64,000 nucleotides of DNA from Alphaproteobacteria bacterium (GTDB lineage: Bacteria; Pseudomonadota; Alphaproteobacteria; DSM-16000; Inquilinaceae): positions 1 to 64,000 of the forward strand of contig JANQSN010000029.1 of assembly GCA_028284045.1 (NCBI GenBank), written 5' to 3'. The position numbers were made by a program, and so were the translations under genes. Position 1 is the first letter of the stretch, and every line of letters begins with the position of its first letter. This document shows positions 1-9,400 of the stretch, in pieces. The notes under the pieces were generated by a model. The model was not told the DNA's origin, searched no databases, and was given only the letters and a program-made list of their open reading frames with translations.

Positions 1-1828
1 GGGACGCCACCGGTCGCGGCCGGGACGCGCCCTGCCTGTCCTCGCCCTGGCGCTCGCCTTGGTACTGTCGACCGCCTGGCTGGCCTGGGCGCCGCCCTCG
101 GCCGCCGCCGGACGGGACGACGCGGGCGACGAAGGCCTGCCGTCGAGCGGCCTGCCGGCAGCCAGCTCGCAGGCCGGGGCCTATCTCGCCGGTATTTTCG
201 CCGCGGCGGCGGACGATCAGGCCGCAGCCGCCGACTTCCTGGTCCAGGCCCTGGCGCTCGATGGCGACAACGAGATCCTCTACCGCCGCGCCTTCATCGC
301 CACCCTCAGCGGCGGCCTGATCGAGGAGAGTGTCCGTCTCGCCCCCGGCATCATTCCGCGCGGCGGCGGTGAGGCCGACGTGGCCCGACTGGTCCTGGCG
401 GCCGACGATTTCGTGCACGGCCGCTATGGCGAGGCCGCAACGGCACTCAGAACCATCGGCCGCAACGGCATCGCCCGCTTCACCGCCCCGATGCTCGAAG
501 CCTGGGCCTTGGCCGGCACCGGTGCCTTGGACGACGCGTTGGCGGCGCTCGACCCGGTTGCGGCGGAAGACGGGTTCCTGCCCCTGGTTGACCTGCATCG
601 CGCGCTGATCCGCGACGTGGCCGGCGATCCCGGCGCCGCCGAGGCCTATGAGGCGGCCTTGGCCCATGGCGAAAGCCCGCGGCTGGTCGCCGCCGCCGGC
701 AACTTCTTCGAGCGGAACGGGGCGCCGGACCGTGCCCGCCGCCTTTACGGGGGCTTCATCGCCGACACGCCGGACTCCCTGCAGTTCGCGCCCGCCTTGG
801 CCCGCCTTGACGCCGGGGAGATACCGCCCCCCCTGCTGACCGGCGTCGGCCACGGTGCTGCGGAAGTGTTGTTTCAGATCGCGTCGGTGATCTCGCGCGA
901 GACGGCCGGCCAGACCGGTCTGGTCTATGTCAATCTTGCGCGGTATCTGCGGCCCGGTTTCGCCGCCGCGGGCATCCTGCTCGGCGACATCCTGGCCGAC
1001 CGCGACCACGACCGCCAGGCGCTCGCCATCTACCGCGGTGTCGCCGACGACCCCGGCCTCGGCTGGGATGCCCGCTTGCGCAGCGCCCGTATGCTGGCCC
1101 GGCTGGAGCTGGACACCGACGCCATCGCGCTACTGGAGGCCATGGCCGCGGAACGGCCGGACCGCGCCGAGCCCCTGGTCCAGCTCGGCGATGTGCACCG
1201 CTTCACCGGCGATTTCGCGGCAGCCGTGGTCGCCTACGACGCCGCTTTCGAGGCCGACTCGTTGACCGTGGGGCTGGACTGGTCCTTCCTCTACCGCCGC
1301 GGCATGGCGTTGGAGCGGGACCGCGACTTCGACCGGGCGATCGCCGATCTGGAGCGCGCGATCTCGCTGAACGAGGACCACGCGCACCTCTTGAACTATC
1401 TGGGTTATCTGTGGATCGACCTTGGCCGCAACATGGCCGAAGGCGAGGCCCTGGTCCGCCGGGCGCTGGAGCTGCGGCCGAACGACGGCTACATCATCGA
1501 CAGCCTAGGATGGGCGCAGTACCGCCAGGGCCTGTTCGACGAGGCGGTGGAGACGCTGGAACGCGCCGTCCGCTTCCGGCCGCTGGATCCGGTGATCAAC
1601 GATCACCTGGGCGACGCCTACTGGCAGGTCGGCCGGCGCACCGAGGCGCGGTTCCAATGGTCGCATGCCTTGGTCGGCGCCGACGACCCGGTGCTGATCG
1701 AGGCGATCGAGGCGAAGCTGGCCCACGGGTTGAACGCCGCCGGCGACGGCCCGGCCACGACGGCCGATGCGTCGGACCCGAACCGGTCGCCGGGGACCGC
1801 GGAGCCGGACGCGATCGAGCGGCCGTGA
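1..1828 (+). CDS. Secreted tetratricopeptide-repeat protein, 5' end outside window
   Basis: The reading frame is open to the left edge, so the start probably lies upstream. The first in-frame start codon inside the window is TTG at 59, but the residues before it already form a hydrophobic signal segment (LPVLALALALVLSTAWLAW) ending in an alanine-rich cleavage region, so the protein is probably exported or anchored. The C-terminal half holds several TPR units, such as DFDRAIADLERAISL, then NDGYIIDSLGWAQYRQGLFDEA and DPVINDHLGDAYWQVGRRTEA. TPR arrays are protein-binding scaffolds. Its stop overlaps the GTG start of ispE, so the two are probably translationally coupled, an arrangement common in alphaproteobacteria. 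The partner and exact role cannot be read from the sequence. Confidence 0.85.
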   Translation, partial: GRHRSRPGRALPVLALALALVLSTAWLAWAPPSAAAGRDDAGDEGLPSSGLPAASSQAGAYLAGIFAAAADDQAAAADFLVQALALDGDNEILYRRAFIATLSGGLIEESVRLAPGIIPRGGGEADVARLVLAADDFVHGRYGEAATALRTIGRNGIARFTAPMLEAWALAGTGALDDALAALDPVAAEDGFLPLVDLHRALIRDVAGDPGAAEAYEAALAHGESPRLVAAAGNFFERNGAPDRARRLYGGFIADTPDSLQFAPALARLDAGEIPPPLLTGVGHGAAEVLFQIASVISRETAGQTGLVYVNLARYLRPGFAAAGILLGDILADRDHDRQALAIYRGVADDPGLGWDARLRSARMLARLELDTDAIALLEAMAAERPDRAEPLVQLGDVHRFTGDFAAAVVAYDAAFEADSLTVGLDWSFLYRRGMALERDRDFDRAIADLERAISLNEDHAHLLNYLGYLWIDLGRNMAEGEALVRRALELRPNDGYIIDSLGWAQYRQGLFDEAVETLERAVRFRPLDPVINDHLGDAYWQVGRRTEARFQWSHALVGADDPVLIEAIEAKLAHGLNAAGDGPATTADASDPNRSPGTAEPDAIERP

Positions 1829-2754
1829 GCGTCCTAGACGCCAGCGACGCCGGCAGCGCCTCCTCCCTTCGGATCGACACGGCGCGGGCCAAGATCAATC
1901 TCTGGCTGCAGGTCACGGGCCGACGGGCCGACGGCTACCACATGCTGGACAGCCTGGTGGCCTTCGCGGAGATCGGCGATCGGCTGAGCGCCGACCCGGA
2001 CGGACCGCTCGGCCTGTCGGTCACCGGCCCGTTCGCCGGCGCGCTCGCCGCCGCCATGACCGGGCCGAATGGGGCCGGCGCGGATGACAATCTGGTGCTG
2101 CGCGCCGCCCGCGCATTGGCCGCCCGGGCCGGCCGGCCGGCCACCGGCCGCTTCGTCCTCGACAAGCGGCTGCCGGTGGCCAGCGGCATCGGCGGCGGCT
2201 CCGCCGACGCCGCCGCCGCGCTCAGGCTGCTGGCGGGCGCCTGGGGCCTGGCGATCGGCGGCGACGATCTCGCCGCGCTGGCGCTGGACCTCGGGGCGGA
2301 TGTGCCGGTCTGCCTGGCCAGCCGCACGGCCCGCATGACCGGTATCGGCGAAGGTCTGGCGCGCGGTCCCTCGCTCGCCGGTGTGCCGGTGGTGCTGATC
2401 AATCCAGGTCGGCCAGTGGCCACGCGGGACGTCTTCCGCACCCGTCAGGGGCCGTTCTCTCAGCCCGCGCCGGTGGGGCTGGTCGACACGTCGACAGCCG
2501 ATGCCGCCGGCCTGGCCGCGGTCCTCGCCGCCACCCGCAACGATCTGGAAGCGCCGGCCATCGCGCTGGAACCGACCATCGGCCGAGCGCTTGAGGTGTT
2601 GGCCGCCGCACCCCGCTGCCGGCTTGCCCGCATGTCCGGCAGTGGTGCGACGTGCTTCGGCCTGTTCGACGACGACCGGTCAGCCGACGCCGCCGCCGCC
2701 CGACTCACGGCGGCGGAGCCGACCTGGTGGGTCGCCGCGACACGGCTGGCGTGA
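1825..2754 (+). CDS. ispE: 4-diphosphocytidyl-2-C-methyl-D-erythritol kinase
   Basis: Cytoplasmic GHMP-family kinase of the MEP isoprenoid pathway. It phosphorylates the 2-hydroxyl of CDP-methylerythritol with ATP. The 309-residue product has the substrate-side KINLWLQV (residues 23-30) and GYHMLDS, the glycine-rich ATP motif PVASGIGGGSADAA (117-130), and the late GHMP motif around ARMSGSGATCFGLF. The frame stays open well upstream inside the TPR gene, but similarity begins only after the GTG at 1825, which overlaps the preceding TGA (GTGA). That overlap and the family length of about 300 residues decide the start. The downstream neighbour is a repeat element, so this gene appears to end the transcript. 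Confidence 0.95.
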   Translation: MSVLDASDAGSASSLRIDTARAKINLWLQVTGRRADGYHMLDSLVAFAEIGDRLSADPDGPLGLSVTGPFAGALAAAMTGPNGAGADDNLVLRAARALAARAGRPATGRFVLDKRLPVASGIGGGSADAAAALRLLAGAWGLAIGGDDLAALALDLGADVPVCLASRTARMTGIGEGLARGPSLAGVPVVLINPGRPVATRDVFRTRQGPFSQPAPVGLVDTSTADAAGLAAVLAATRNDLEAPAIALEPTIGRALEVLAAAPRCRLARMSGSGATCFGLFDDDRSADAAAARLTAAEPTWWVAATRLA

Positions 2755-2771
2755 GCGTCTGGCCCCTCCAG

Positions 2772-3016
2772 AGGCAATCGGAGCTCGGAATTCCCTCCCC
2801 CTTGATGGGGGAGGGTTAGGGTGGGGGTGATATCGCCGCTCTGCGTTGGCGTCTTTGACGGGCCAGTCTCACACCGCGCCGTCCGTCCCATCCAATGGCG
2901 CCGTCGAAAGGTGCTTCTTGATCCGGCTTCTCCACCGACAAGCATCACCCCCACCCAACCCTCCCCCATCAAGGGGGAGGGCTTCAACAGCTCGCGGCGA
3001 CGACTGCCGATTGACC
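2772..3016. repeat. MITE-like element, copy A
   Basis: Non-coding element of about 245 bp. Two arms (2793-2831 and 2944-2981) are near-perfect inverted copies of each other, and each begins with the palindrome CCCTCCCCC-ttgat-GGGGGAGGG followed by a TTAGGGTGGGGGTGAT-type tail. The arms flank a spacer of about 112 bp. The outer ends, GGCAATCGG near 2773 and CCGATTGACC near 3008, are imperfect terminal inverted repeats. Spacer and arms match copy C at 40811-41058. There is no open frame for a transposase. The right end stops just before the stop codon of the neighbouring DUF1127 gene. Confidence 0.8.
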
Positions 3017-3292
3017 CTAGCCCTGCCAGAACGGCTTGTCGGTCTCGACCACCACATCGGTGCGGGTCAGGCCGAGATCGCGGAGCTGGCGTGCGTCCAT
3101 CGTCCTCAAATGCTGCCGCTCGCGCGCCCGCGCCTGCCAGGTCAACAACAGATCGACCAGGCGCGTCGCCGAGACGCCGAGGATGCCGACGAAGCCGGCC
3201 AGAAGATCGCCCAGCGTCTCCGATCGGCCGACGCGCAGCGGCGACCCGCCGGTCACGCAATCGGCACAGTCTTCTCTCAGTCCGCTCGTCAT
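3017..3292 (-). CDS. DUF1127 domain protein
   Basis: Small protein of 91 residues whose C-terminal half carries the DUF1127 (YjiS-like) signature: an arginine-rich helix (WQARARERQHL) followed by MDARQLRDLGLTRTDV. Proteins of this family are small and often stress- or regulator-linked, and some short members bind RNA. The role of this longer version is unknown. It is transcribed away from the GcvA-type LysR regulator, a pairing seen often in alphaproteobacteria, so the two probably share the palindromic operator at 3446-3462. The N-terminal 45 residues contain a short hydrophobic stretch (LLAGFVGILGVSATRLVDLLL). The gene ends against repeat copy A. Confidence 0.8.
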   Translation of the reverse strand: MTSGLREDCADCVTGGSPLRVGRSETLGDLLAGFVGILGVSATRLVDLLLTWQARARERQHLRTMDARQLRDLGLTRTDVVVETDKPFWQG

Positions 3293-3445
3293 GGCGCCTC
3301 ACTCCTTCTCCGCCCCTCGCGGCCTGCCGGGACTCGGCGGCTTCCTCGCTCGACCGCCACTACACCGCACAGCATCGCCGCCCTTCGACCCGATAGTTGC
3401 GGTTCTGTGGCGCCTTGCACAAACGAGGGTTTCTCGTAGCATCGC

Positions 3446-3462
3446 TTAGGTAATCTAAGCCT
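3446..3462. promoter_or_regulatory. Palindromic operator, probably for the LysR regulator
   Basis: Perfect inverted repeat GCTTAG-gtaat-CTAAGC in the 196-bp gap between the divergent DUF1127 and LysR genes. It contains the T-N11-A pattern typical of LysR-type regulator sites. It sits 27 bp upstream of the LysR start codon, which fits autoregulation. Binding is inferred, not shown. Confidence 0.6.
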
Positions 3463-3488
3463 ACCCCGCCGGCCGGAGCCGCCGCGCC

Positions 3489-4433
3489 ATGACCCGCCGC
3501 CTGCCGCCCCTCAACGCGCTGCGTGCCTTCGAGGCGGCGGCCCGCCATCAGAGCTTCTCGCGCGCCGCCGACGAGATGGCCGTCACCCCGGCGGCGATCA
3601 GCCATCAGGTGAAGGCGCTGGAAGATCAGCTTCAGATTCGCTTGTTCCGCCGGCTGCCCCGCGGCCTGGTGCTGACGGACGAAGGCCGCGCGCTCCTGCC
3701 CGGCATCAGCGACGGCTTTCTGCGGCTGGCCGACGCCGTCGGTCGGGTGTGCAACCGCGATCTCGCCGGGCGCCTTCGGGTCAGCGTCATCCCGTCCTTC
3801 GCGGCGCGCTGGCTGGTCCCGCGCATCGGCGACTTCCACGCGCGCTATCCGGAGATCGACCTGGAGATCGAGGCGGAGGCGCGCAGCATCGACCTCAACA
3901 CCAGCGACGCCGATATCGGCATCCGCTACGGCAGCGGCGACTATCCCGGCCTGGCAACAGAGCTGCTGTTGCGCGAGGAGCTGTTCCCGGTCTGCTCGCC
4001 GACGCTCCTGAACCGCGGTCCGCCGCTGAAGGAGATGGCCGATCTGCGCCACCATGTGCTGCTGCACGACATCTACGCGCCGGGATGGCTGAACTGGCAG
4101 TCCTGGCTGGAGGACGCCGGGGTCCGCGACATCGACCTGAACCGCGGCCTGCGCTTCTCCGACACGGCGATGATCATTCAGGCGGCGATCGCCGGTCACG
4201 GCCTGGCGATCGGCCGGTCGGGATTGATGGGCAAAGACCTCGACGCCGGGCGACTGGTCCGCCCGATGCCGGTCAGCCGGCCGGCACCCTATGACTACTG
4301 GATGGTCGTCTTGCCGCACCGCGCGGAGGAGCCACGCCTTCTCGTGTTCCGCCAATGGTTGGCGGAGCAGGCCGCCGCCCCCCCGGCCCAGAGCGCGCCC
4401 GGCGGCCGGGCATCGGCCCCGGAGGGATCATAA
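3489..4433 (+). CDS. GcvA-type LysR transcriptional regulator
   Basis: DNA-binding regulator of 314 residues. Residues 1-65 form the LysR winged helix-turn-helix, with the PLNALRAFEAAARHQSFSRA opening and AAISHQVKALEDQL recognition helix typical of the GcvA branch. The rest is a periplasmic-binding-like effector domain including SDADIGIRYGSGDYPGL. True GcvA controls glycine cleavage in enterobacteria, but this branch is large and the target here is unknown, so no gene symbol is given. The divergent DUF1127 gene and the palindrome between them make that gene the first candidate target. The tail is rich in alanine and proline and probably disordered. Confidence 0.9.
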   Translation: MTRRLPPLNALRAFEAAARHQSFSRAADEMAVTPAAISHQVKALEDQLQIRLFRRLPRGLVLTDEGRALLPGISDGFLRLADAVGRVCNRDLAGRLRVSVIPSFAARWLVPRIGDFHARYPEIDLEIEAEARSIDLNTSDADIGIRYGSGDYPGLATELLLREELFPVCSPTLLNRGPPLKEMADLRHHVLLHDIYAPGWLNWQSWLEDAGVRDIDLNRGLRFSDTAMIIQAAIAGHGLAIGRSGLMGKDLDAGRLVRPMPVSRPAPYDYWMVVLPHRAEEPRLLVFRQWLAEQAAAPPAQSAPGGRASAPEGS

Positions 4434-4464
4434 AACCGCCGTACTCCTGGGCTGCAATGGCAGC

Positions 4465-4992
4465 ATGAGGTCCGACGATTCCTTGGTGGCGCGGCCGCGC
4501 CGGCGGTTCTGGCGCGGGATGGAGGTGGCGGCTGTCCTGCTGGCGGCGCTGATCGGCTCGCAGGTGCCGGTGCTGATCGACCGGTATCAGGAGACCTTGG
4601 CCGGACGCGCAGCCTCCGCGCGCGAAGATGTCGCGGCCATCGTCGACCGCGCGCGGGCGGAGCAGATGGCCGTTCACGAGCTGCTCGACGATGCCCAGGG
4701 CCAAGCCGCGGCGCACATGACCGCCCAACTGCGCGCGCAGATCGACCAGGCCGGCACGCTGGATACGGCGCGTCTGCGCCTCGCCAACGCCGATTTGATC
4801 GAACGGCCGGTGGTCATGCTCGCCCATTTCGACCAGGAGGTGGCTGCGGACGCCTGGACCGGCTTCAGCCCGGCGGTCTCCAAGCCCGGCCCCAGCCTGG
4901 TGTTCGCCGGCCTCGGCGCCGGTCTGGCCGGGGCGATCATCGTCGGCCTGCGCCTGGCGCGCCGACGGCGGACGGCGGGCGAACTAAGTTGA
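4465..4992 (+). CDS. Two-helix membrane protein, DUF2937-like
   Basis: Predicted inner-membrane protein of 175 residues. A transmembrane segment near the N-terminus (VAAVLLAALIGSQVPVLI) is followed by a charged periplasmic or cytoplasmic region of about 100 residues, which includes the helix RAASAREDVAAIVDRARAE. A second membrane helix lies near the C-terminus (LVFAGLGAGLAGAIIVGLRLA), followed by a basic tail. Topology and length resemble the DUF2937 family of unknown function; that assignment is from memory of the family layout and is tentative. The ATG at 4465 is preferred over the open frame upstream, which runs through the LysR gene in another phase. It follows the LysR gene by 31 bp. Confidence 0.65.
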   Translation: MRSDDSLVARPRRRFWRGMEVAAVLLAALIGSQVPVLIDRYQETLAGRAASAREDVAAIVDRARAEQMAVHELLDDAQGQAAAHMTAQLRAQIDQAGTLDTARLRLANADLIERPVVMLAHFDQEVAADAWTGFSPAVSKPGPSLVFAGLGAGLAGAIIVGLRLARRRRTAGELS

Positions 4993-5068
4993 TCCGGCCC
5001 CGGTCCGGGGGCGTATGATGAGGGCGTTCGCACACCCCGACAGCGACGCCCGGCCGAGCCGGATCAAC
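4988..5068. repeat. 11-bp inverted repeat spanning an intergenic gap
   Basis: GTTGATCCGGC (4988-4998, overlapping the TGA of the upstream gene) and its exact complement GCCGGATCAAC (5058-5068) bracket a 59-base interval that itself contains a GC-rich hairpin (GCCCCGG-TCC-GGGGGC). Transcribed, this could fold into a branched structure that ends the upstream message. There is no U-run, so intrinsic termination is uncertain. Confidence 0.4.
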
Positions 5069-5100
5069 GATCGCTCGGCGCCCCGGCGTCCAGGCCCCCG

Positions 5101-6426
5101 GTGGCCGACGGATCCGACCGGCCGATGCGTGTTAGCAGGACCATGCACCGACTCCTCTCCCTGCCTCGGCTGATCCCCCTGGCGAAGGGTCTCTTGCCGC
5201 TGGTTATCCTGCTGTCGGCGGCCGGGGCCGTGGCCTATCTCATCGACACCCGGCCCGAGCCCGCGGTGGCGGAGAGCAGCCAGCGCATCTGGCCGGTTGC
5301 TATCGTCCGCGCGGAACGCCAGGACCATCGCCCGGTCCTCGACCTGTTCGGCGAAATCGTCGCCGGTCGCGCCGTCGACGTCACGCCGGCGGTCGGCGGC
5401 GACGTCATTGCCGTCGGCCCCGGCTTCCGCGAAGGCGGCCTGGTGGAACCCGGCGATCTTCTGGTGCAGATCGACCCCTTCGACTACGAGATCGCACTCG
5501 CCGAACGTTCAGCGGAGCTGGCGGAGGCAGAAGCCCGGCTGGCCGAACTGACCGCTCGCCTGACCCTGGAGGTCGAGGCGCTGACCCAGGAAGAAGGCAT
5601 GGTCGCGCTGGACGAGGCGGAGGTCGCCCGCCAGCAGCGGCTGGTGGCCACCGGGGCCGGTACCCAACGCACCCTCGACGATGCCCGCATGGCGCTGCTG
5701 ACCCAGCGGCGCGCCATCACCATCCGCACCAACACCATCGCCGCGGAGGAGGCCCGGCTCGACCAGCAGGCGGCGATCGTCGACCGGCTGACGGCGCGCC
5801 GCGACCGCGCCCACCGCGATCTGGAGAGGACCCGGCTGACCGCGCCGTTCGCCGGCATCGTCGACGCCGTCGCGGCGGAGGAAGGCCAGCGCATCCGGGC
5901 CGACGACGCGGTCGCCCGGCTGATCGACCCGGCGCGCCTGGAGGTGCGCTTCCTGCTCAGCGAACGCGATTACGGCCAGATCGTCGGCGCCAGCGACGCG
6001 CTGATCGGCCGCGAAGCCGAGGTCACCTGGCGCATCGGCGAGACGGCGCTCAGCTTCCCGGCGACGGTCGAGCGCATCGACGGCACCATCCAGGCGGCCA
6101 CCGGCGGCATCGATGTTTATGCCCGGCTGAGCGATCTCGATACCGCGACGCCGATTCGCCCCGGCGCCTTCGTCGCGGTCGCCCTGCCCGGACGCCTGTA
6201 CCCCTCCGTCGCCGACCTGCCGGCGCAAGCGCTGTTCGACACCGCAGACGGCCCGGTGGTCTATGTCGTCGACGACGCCGATCGGCTGGAGAGCCGGCGC
6301 GTCGCCCTGATCGCCAACGTCGACGACCGGGTTCTGATCGGCGACGGGCTGGCCGGAGGCGAGCGCGTGGTCACCTCGCGCTTCGCCGGCATCGCCGACG
6401 GCGTGCCCGTATCGACCGTCGACTAG
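5101..6426 (+). CDS. RND efflux periplasmic adaptor (membrane fusion protein)
   Basis: Links an inner-membrane RND pump to an outer-membrane channel. An N-terminal membrane anchor (LLPLVILLSAAGAVAYLI) leads to a lipoyl/barrel-sandwich half (GDVIAVGPGFREGGLVEPGDLLVQID), a long alpha-helical hairpin rich in Glu, Ala and Arg, the returning half (LERTRLTAPFAGIVDAV) and C-terminal beta domains. The frame opens with GTG at 5101; ATG codons at 5125 and 5143 are also possible starts and none has a clearly superior ribosome site. The permease follows after 28 bases, so they form one operon. No TolC-type channel gene is nearby, so the channel must be encoded elsewhere. Substrate is unknown. Confidence 0.9.
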   Translation: MADGSDRPMRVSRTMHRLLSLPRLIPLAKGLLPLVILLSAAGAVAYLIDTRPEPAVAESSQRIWPVAIVRAERQDHRPVLDLFGEIVAGRAVDVTPAVGGDVIAVGPGFREGGLVEPGDLLVQIDPFDYEIALAERSAELAEAEARLAELTARLTLEVEALTQEEGMVALDEAEVARQQRLVATGAGTQRTLDDARMALLTQRRAITIRTNTIAAEEARLDQQAAIVDRLTARRDRAHRDLERTRLTAPFAGIVDAVAAEEGQRIRADDAVARLIDPARLEVRFLLSERDYGQIVGASDALIGREAEVTWRIGETALSFPATVERIDGTIQAATGGIDVYARLSDLDTATPIRPGAFVAVALPGRLYPSVADLPAQALFDTADGPVVYVVDDADRLESRRVALIANVDDRVLIGDGLAGGERVVTSRFAGIADGVPVSTVD

Positions 6427-6454
6427 CGCCGCACCTTCAAGAAAACCCATCCCC

Positions 6455-9400
6455 ATGTCGCCGGCCAGCCTCGTCCGCCTGTTCGCGCGCCACCGCAATG
6501 CCGCCAATCTCCTGATGATCCTGGCGCTGGTCGGCGGCACCATCGCGCTGGACCGGCTGAACCGCCAATTCCTGCCCAGCGTCGGCTTCGACTTCCTGCA
6601 GATCACCGTGGACTGGCCAGGCGCCAGCGCGGAAGACGTCGAGGACGGCATCATCCAGGCGATCGAGCCGGAGGTCCGCTTCATCGACGGGCTGAAGAAG
6701 CTGACCGCCAACGCCTACGAAGGCATCGGCATCCTCGTCCTGGAGTTCGACAGCGGCACCGACATGCAGTCCGCCCTGTCGGATGCCGAGAGCGCCGTCG
6801 CCCGCCTCACCACCCTGCCCGACGACAGCGAAGAGCCGGAGATCAGCCGCTTCCAGCTCTACGAGACGATCTTGCGCATCGCCATCCACGGGCCGATCCC
6901 GGAAGCCGAACTGAAGGCCCATGCCGAGACCATCCGCGACGACCTGATCGACCGCGGCATCGACCGGGTCAATCTGTTCGGCGCCCGCGACGAGGAGATC
7001 ATCGTCGAGGTCGACCCCGACACGCTGCTGCGCCTCGACCTCACCTTGGACATGCTGGCCGACCGGCTGGCGGCCTTGTCCCAGGACATCCCGCTGGGAT
7101 CGCTGGAAGGCGGGCTGGAACGCCAGCTCCGCACGCTGGAGCGGCGGCCCGACGCCGCGCGCCTCGGCGAGCTGGCGGTGGTGACGGATGCGTCCGGCCG
7201 GCGCCTCGTCCTCGCCGACATCGCCGATATCCGCGACGGCTTCGACGACACGGAGGCATTCGGCCTGCGCAACGGCCAGCCGGCGATCGAGCTGGAGGTG
7301 CAACGCGCCGTCAACGCCGACGCGCTGGACGCCGCCGCCGTGGTGGACGCCTACCTGGCGGAGCAAGCGGATGCCTGGCCGGCCGGGCTGGTGGTCGAGC
7401 CCTTCGACACCCTGGCCGACCTGATCGAGGAGCGCATCGCGCTTCTGATCAAGAACGGCGTCGGCGGGCTGGTGCTGGTGCTGGCCGTCCTCTTCCTCTT
7501 CCTCAGCGCGCGGGTGGCCTTCTGGATCGCGCTGGGCATCCCGATCTCGATCATGACCGCCATGGTCGTCATGCTGGCGACCGACCAGAGCATCAACATG
7601 CTCAGCCTGTTCGGGATCATCATGGCGCTGGGCATCGTGGTCGACGACGCCATCGTCGTCGGCGAGCATGCCGCCCACCGCTCCGAAGCCGGGCTGGGAC
7701 CGCGCGAGGCGGCCGAGCAGGGCGCGCTGGCCATGCTGGCGCCGGTCACCGCAGCGACGCTGACCACCATCGCCGCCTTCCTGCCGCTGTTGCTGATCGG
7801 CGACATCATCGGCCAGATCATCGGCGCCATCCCGATCGTCATCATCTCGATCCTGGTGGCCAGCCTGATCGAGTGCTTCCTGATCCTGCCGGCGCATATG
7901 CGCAACGCGCTGAACAAGGAAGACCTGGCGCATCACCGCCCCAACGCGCTCAGGCGCCGGTTCGATGCCGCCTTCGACCGTTTCCGCGCCGGACGCTTCC
8001 GCCGGCTGGTGGAGACCGCGGTGGCCTGGCGCTACCTGACCGTGGCGACCGCGGTGGCCAGCTTTCTCCTGGCCGTCGGGGTGGTCGCCGGCGACCGCGT
8101 CGGCTTCCAGTTCTTCCCCTCGCCGGAGAGCGAGGTGGTGCTGGCCGACTTCGCCTTCGCGCCGGGCACGCCGCGCGAGACCACCCGCGCCATGCTGGCG
8201 GAGGCGGAACGTGCCTTGGTGGTGGTGGAGGAAGGCTTCGCCGACCGCGCCCCCGACGGGCTGATCGAGACCGCCTTCGCCAAGATCGGCAGCGGCGGCG
8301 GCGACTTCGCCGAGACCGGCGACCATATCGGCTCGCTGCATGTGGAGGTACCGCCGGCCGACACCCGCGATGTGCGCATCGGCGAGTTCCTGGAGGCCTG
8401 GCGGGCGGAGATCCGGCCGATGGCCGGGCTGGAGCGGATGATCATCCGCGAGCGTATCGGCGGGCCGCCGGGCCGCGACCTCGACGTGCGGCTGTCGGGC
8501 GGCTCGCTGGACGACCTGAAGGCGGCGGCGGAGGCGGTGGCCGACCTGCTGGGCCGCTATCCGGGTGTCAGCGACATCAGCGACGACCTGCCCTACGGCC
8601 GGCCGGAGACGATTTTGGAACTGACCCCGCGCGGCCGGGCGCTGGGCTTCACCACCCAGGACATCGCAGCGCAGGTCCGCGCCGCCTTCGAAGGCGTCAT
8701 CGCCGACCGGTTCGCCCGCGGCGACGACGAGGTGACCTTGCGCCTGCGCCTGACGACCGACGACCGCGGCCTCGCCGGCCTCAGCGCGCTGCGCCTGCGC
8801 ACCCCCGACGGCAGCGGCGAGGTGGCGTTGGACGACGTCGTGTCGACCCGCAGCGAGCGCGGCTTCCTGCTGATCAAGCGCGAAGACGGGGTGCGCGAGG
8901 TCTCCGTCACCGCGGAGATCGATGCCGCCGTCGCCGACGCCAACGCCATCGTCGCCGACCTGCCGGCACAGGGCCTGGACCGCATCGCCGCCGATCTCGC
9001 CATCGACTACCGCTTCGCCGGCAAGGCGGAGGAGCAGGCGGAGACCTTCGCCGACATGCAGCTCGGCGGGATCATCGGGTTCGCCGCGATCTACATCATC
9101 CTGGCCTGGGTGTTCGCCAGCTATGGTCGGCCGATCGTGGTGATGTCGGTGATCCCCTTCGGCGTCATCGGCGCCGTGCTCGGCCATATGCTGCTCGGCT
9201 TCGACCTGACGATCTTGAGCATGATCGCGCTGTTGGGCTTGAGCGGCATCCTGGTGAACGACTCGATCATCATGGTGGCGACCATCGACCGGCATCTGGC
9301 GATGCCGGCCAAGCCGGTCCGCGACGCCGTGGTCGACGGCACCTGCGAGCGGCTGCGCGCCGTGCTGTTGACCTCGCTCACCACCATCGGCGGGCTGACG

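Noticed and set aside
1411..1824. N-terminal extension of ispE through the TPR gene
   Set aside because: The extension is arginine/glycine-rich shadow text; kinase similarity begins only after the GTG at 1825.
2793..2981. CRISPR array
   Set aside because: The repeated units are inverted palindromes at scattered loci, not regularly spaced direct repeats, and no cas genes are present.
6437..9295. Very long open frame (952 codons) antisense to the RND permease
   Set aside because: It has no recognisable family, is full of Gln/His/Asp/Gly low-complexity text typical of a reverse-complement shadow in GC-rich DNA, and the plus strand encodes an intact RND permease.
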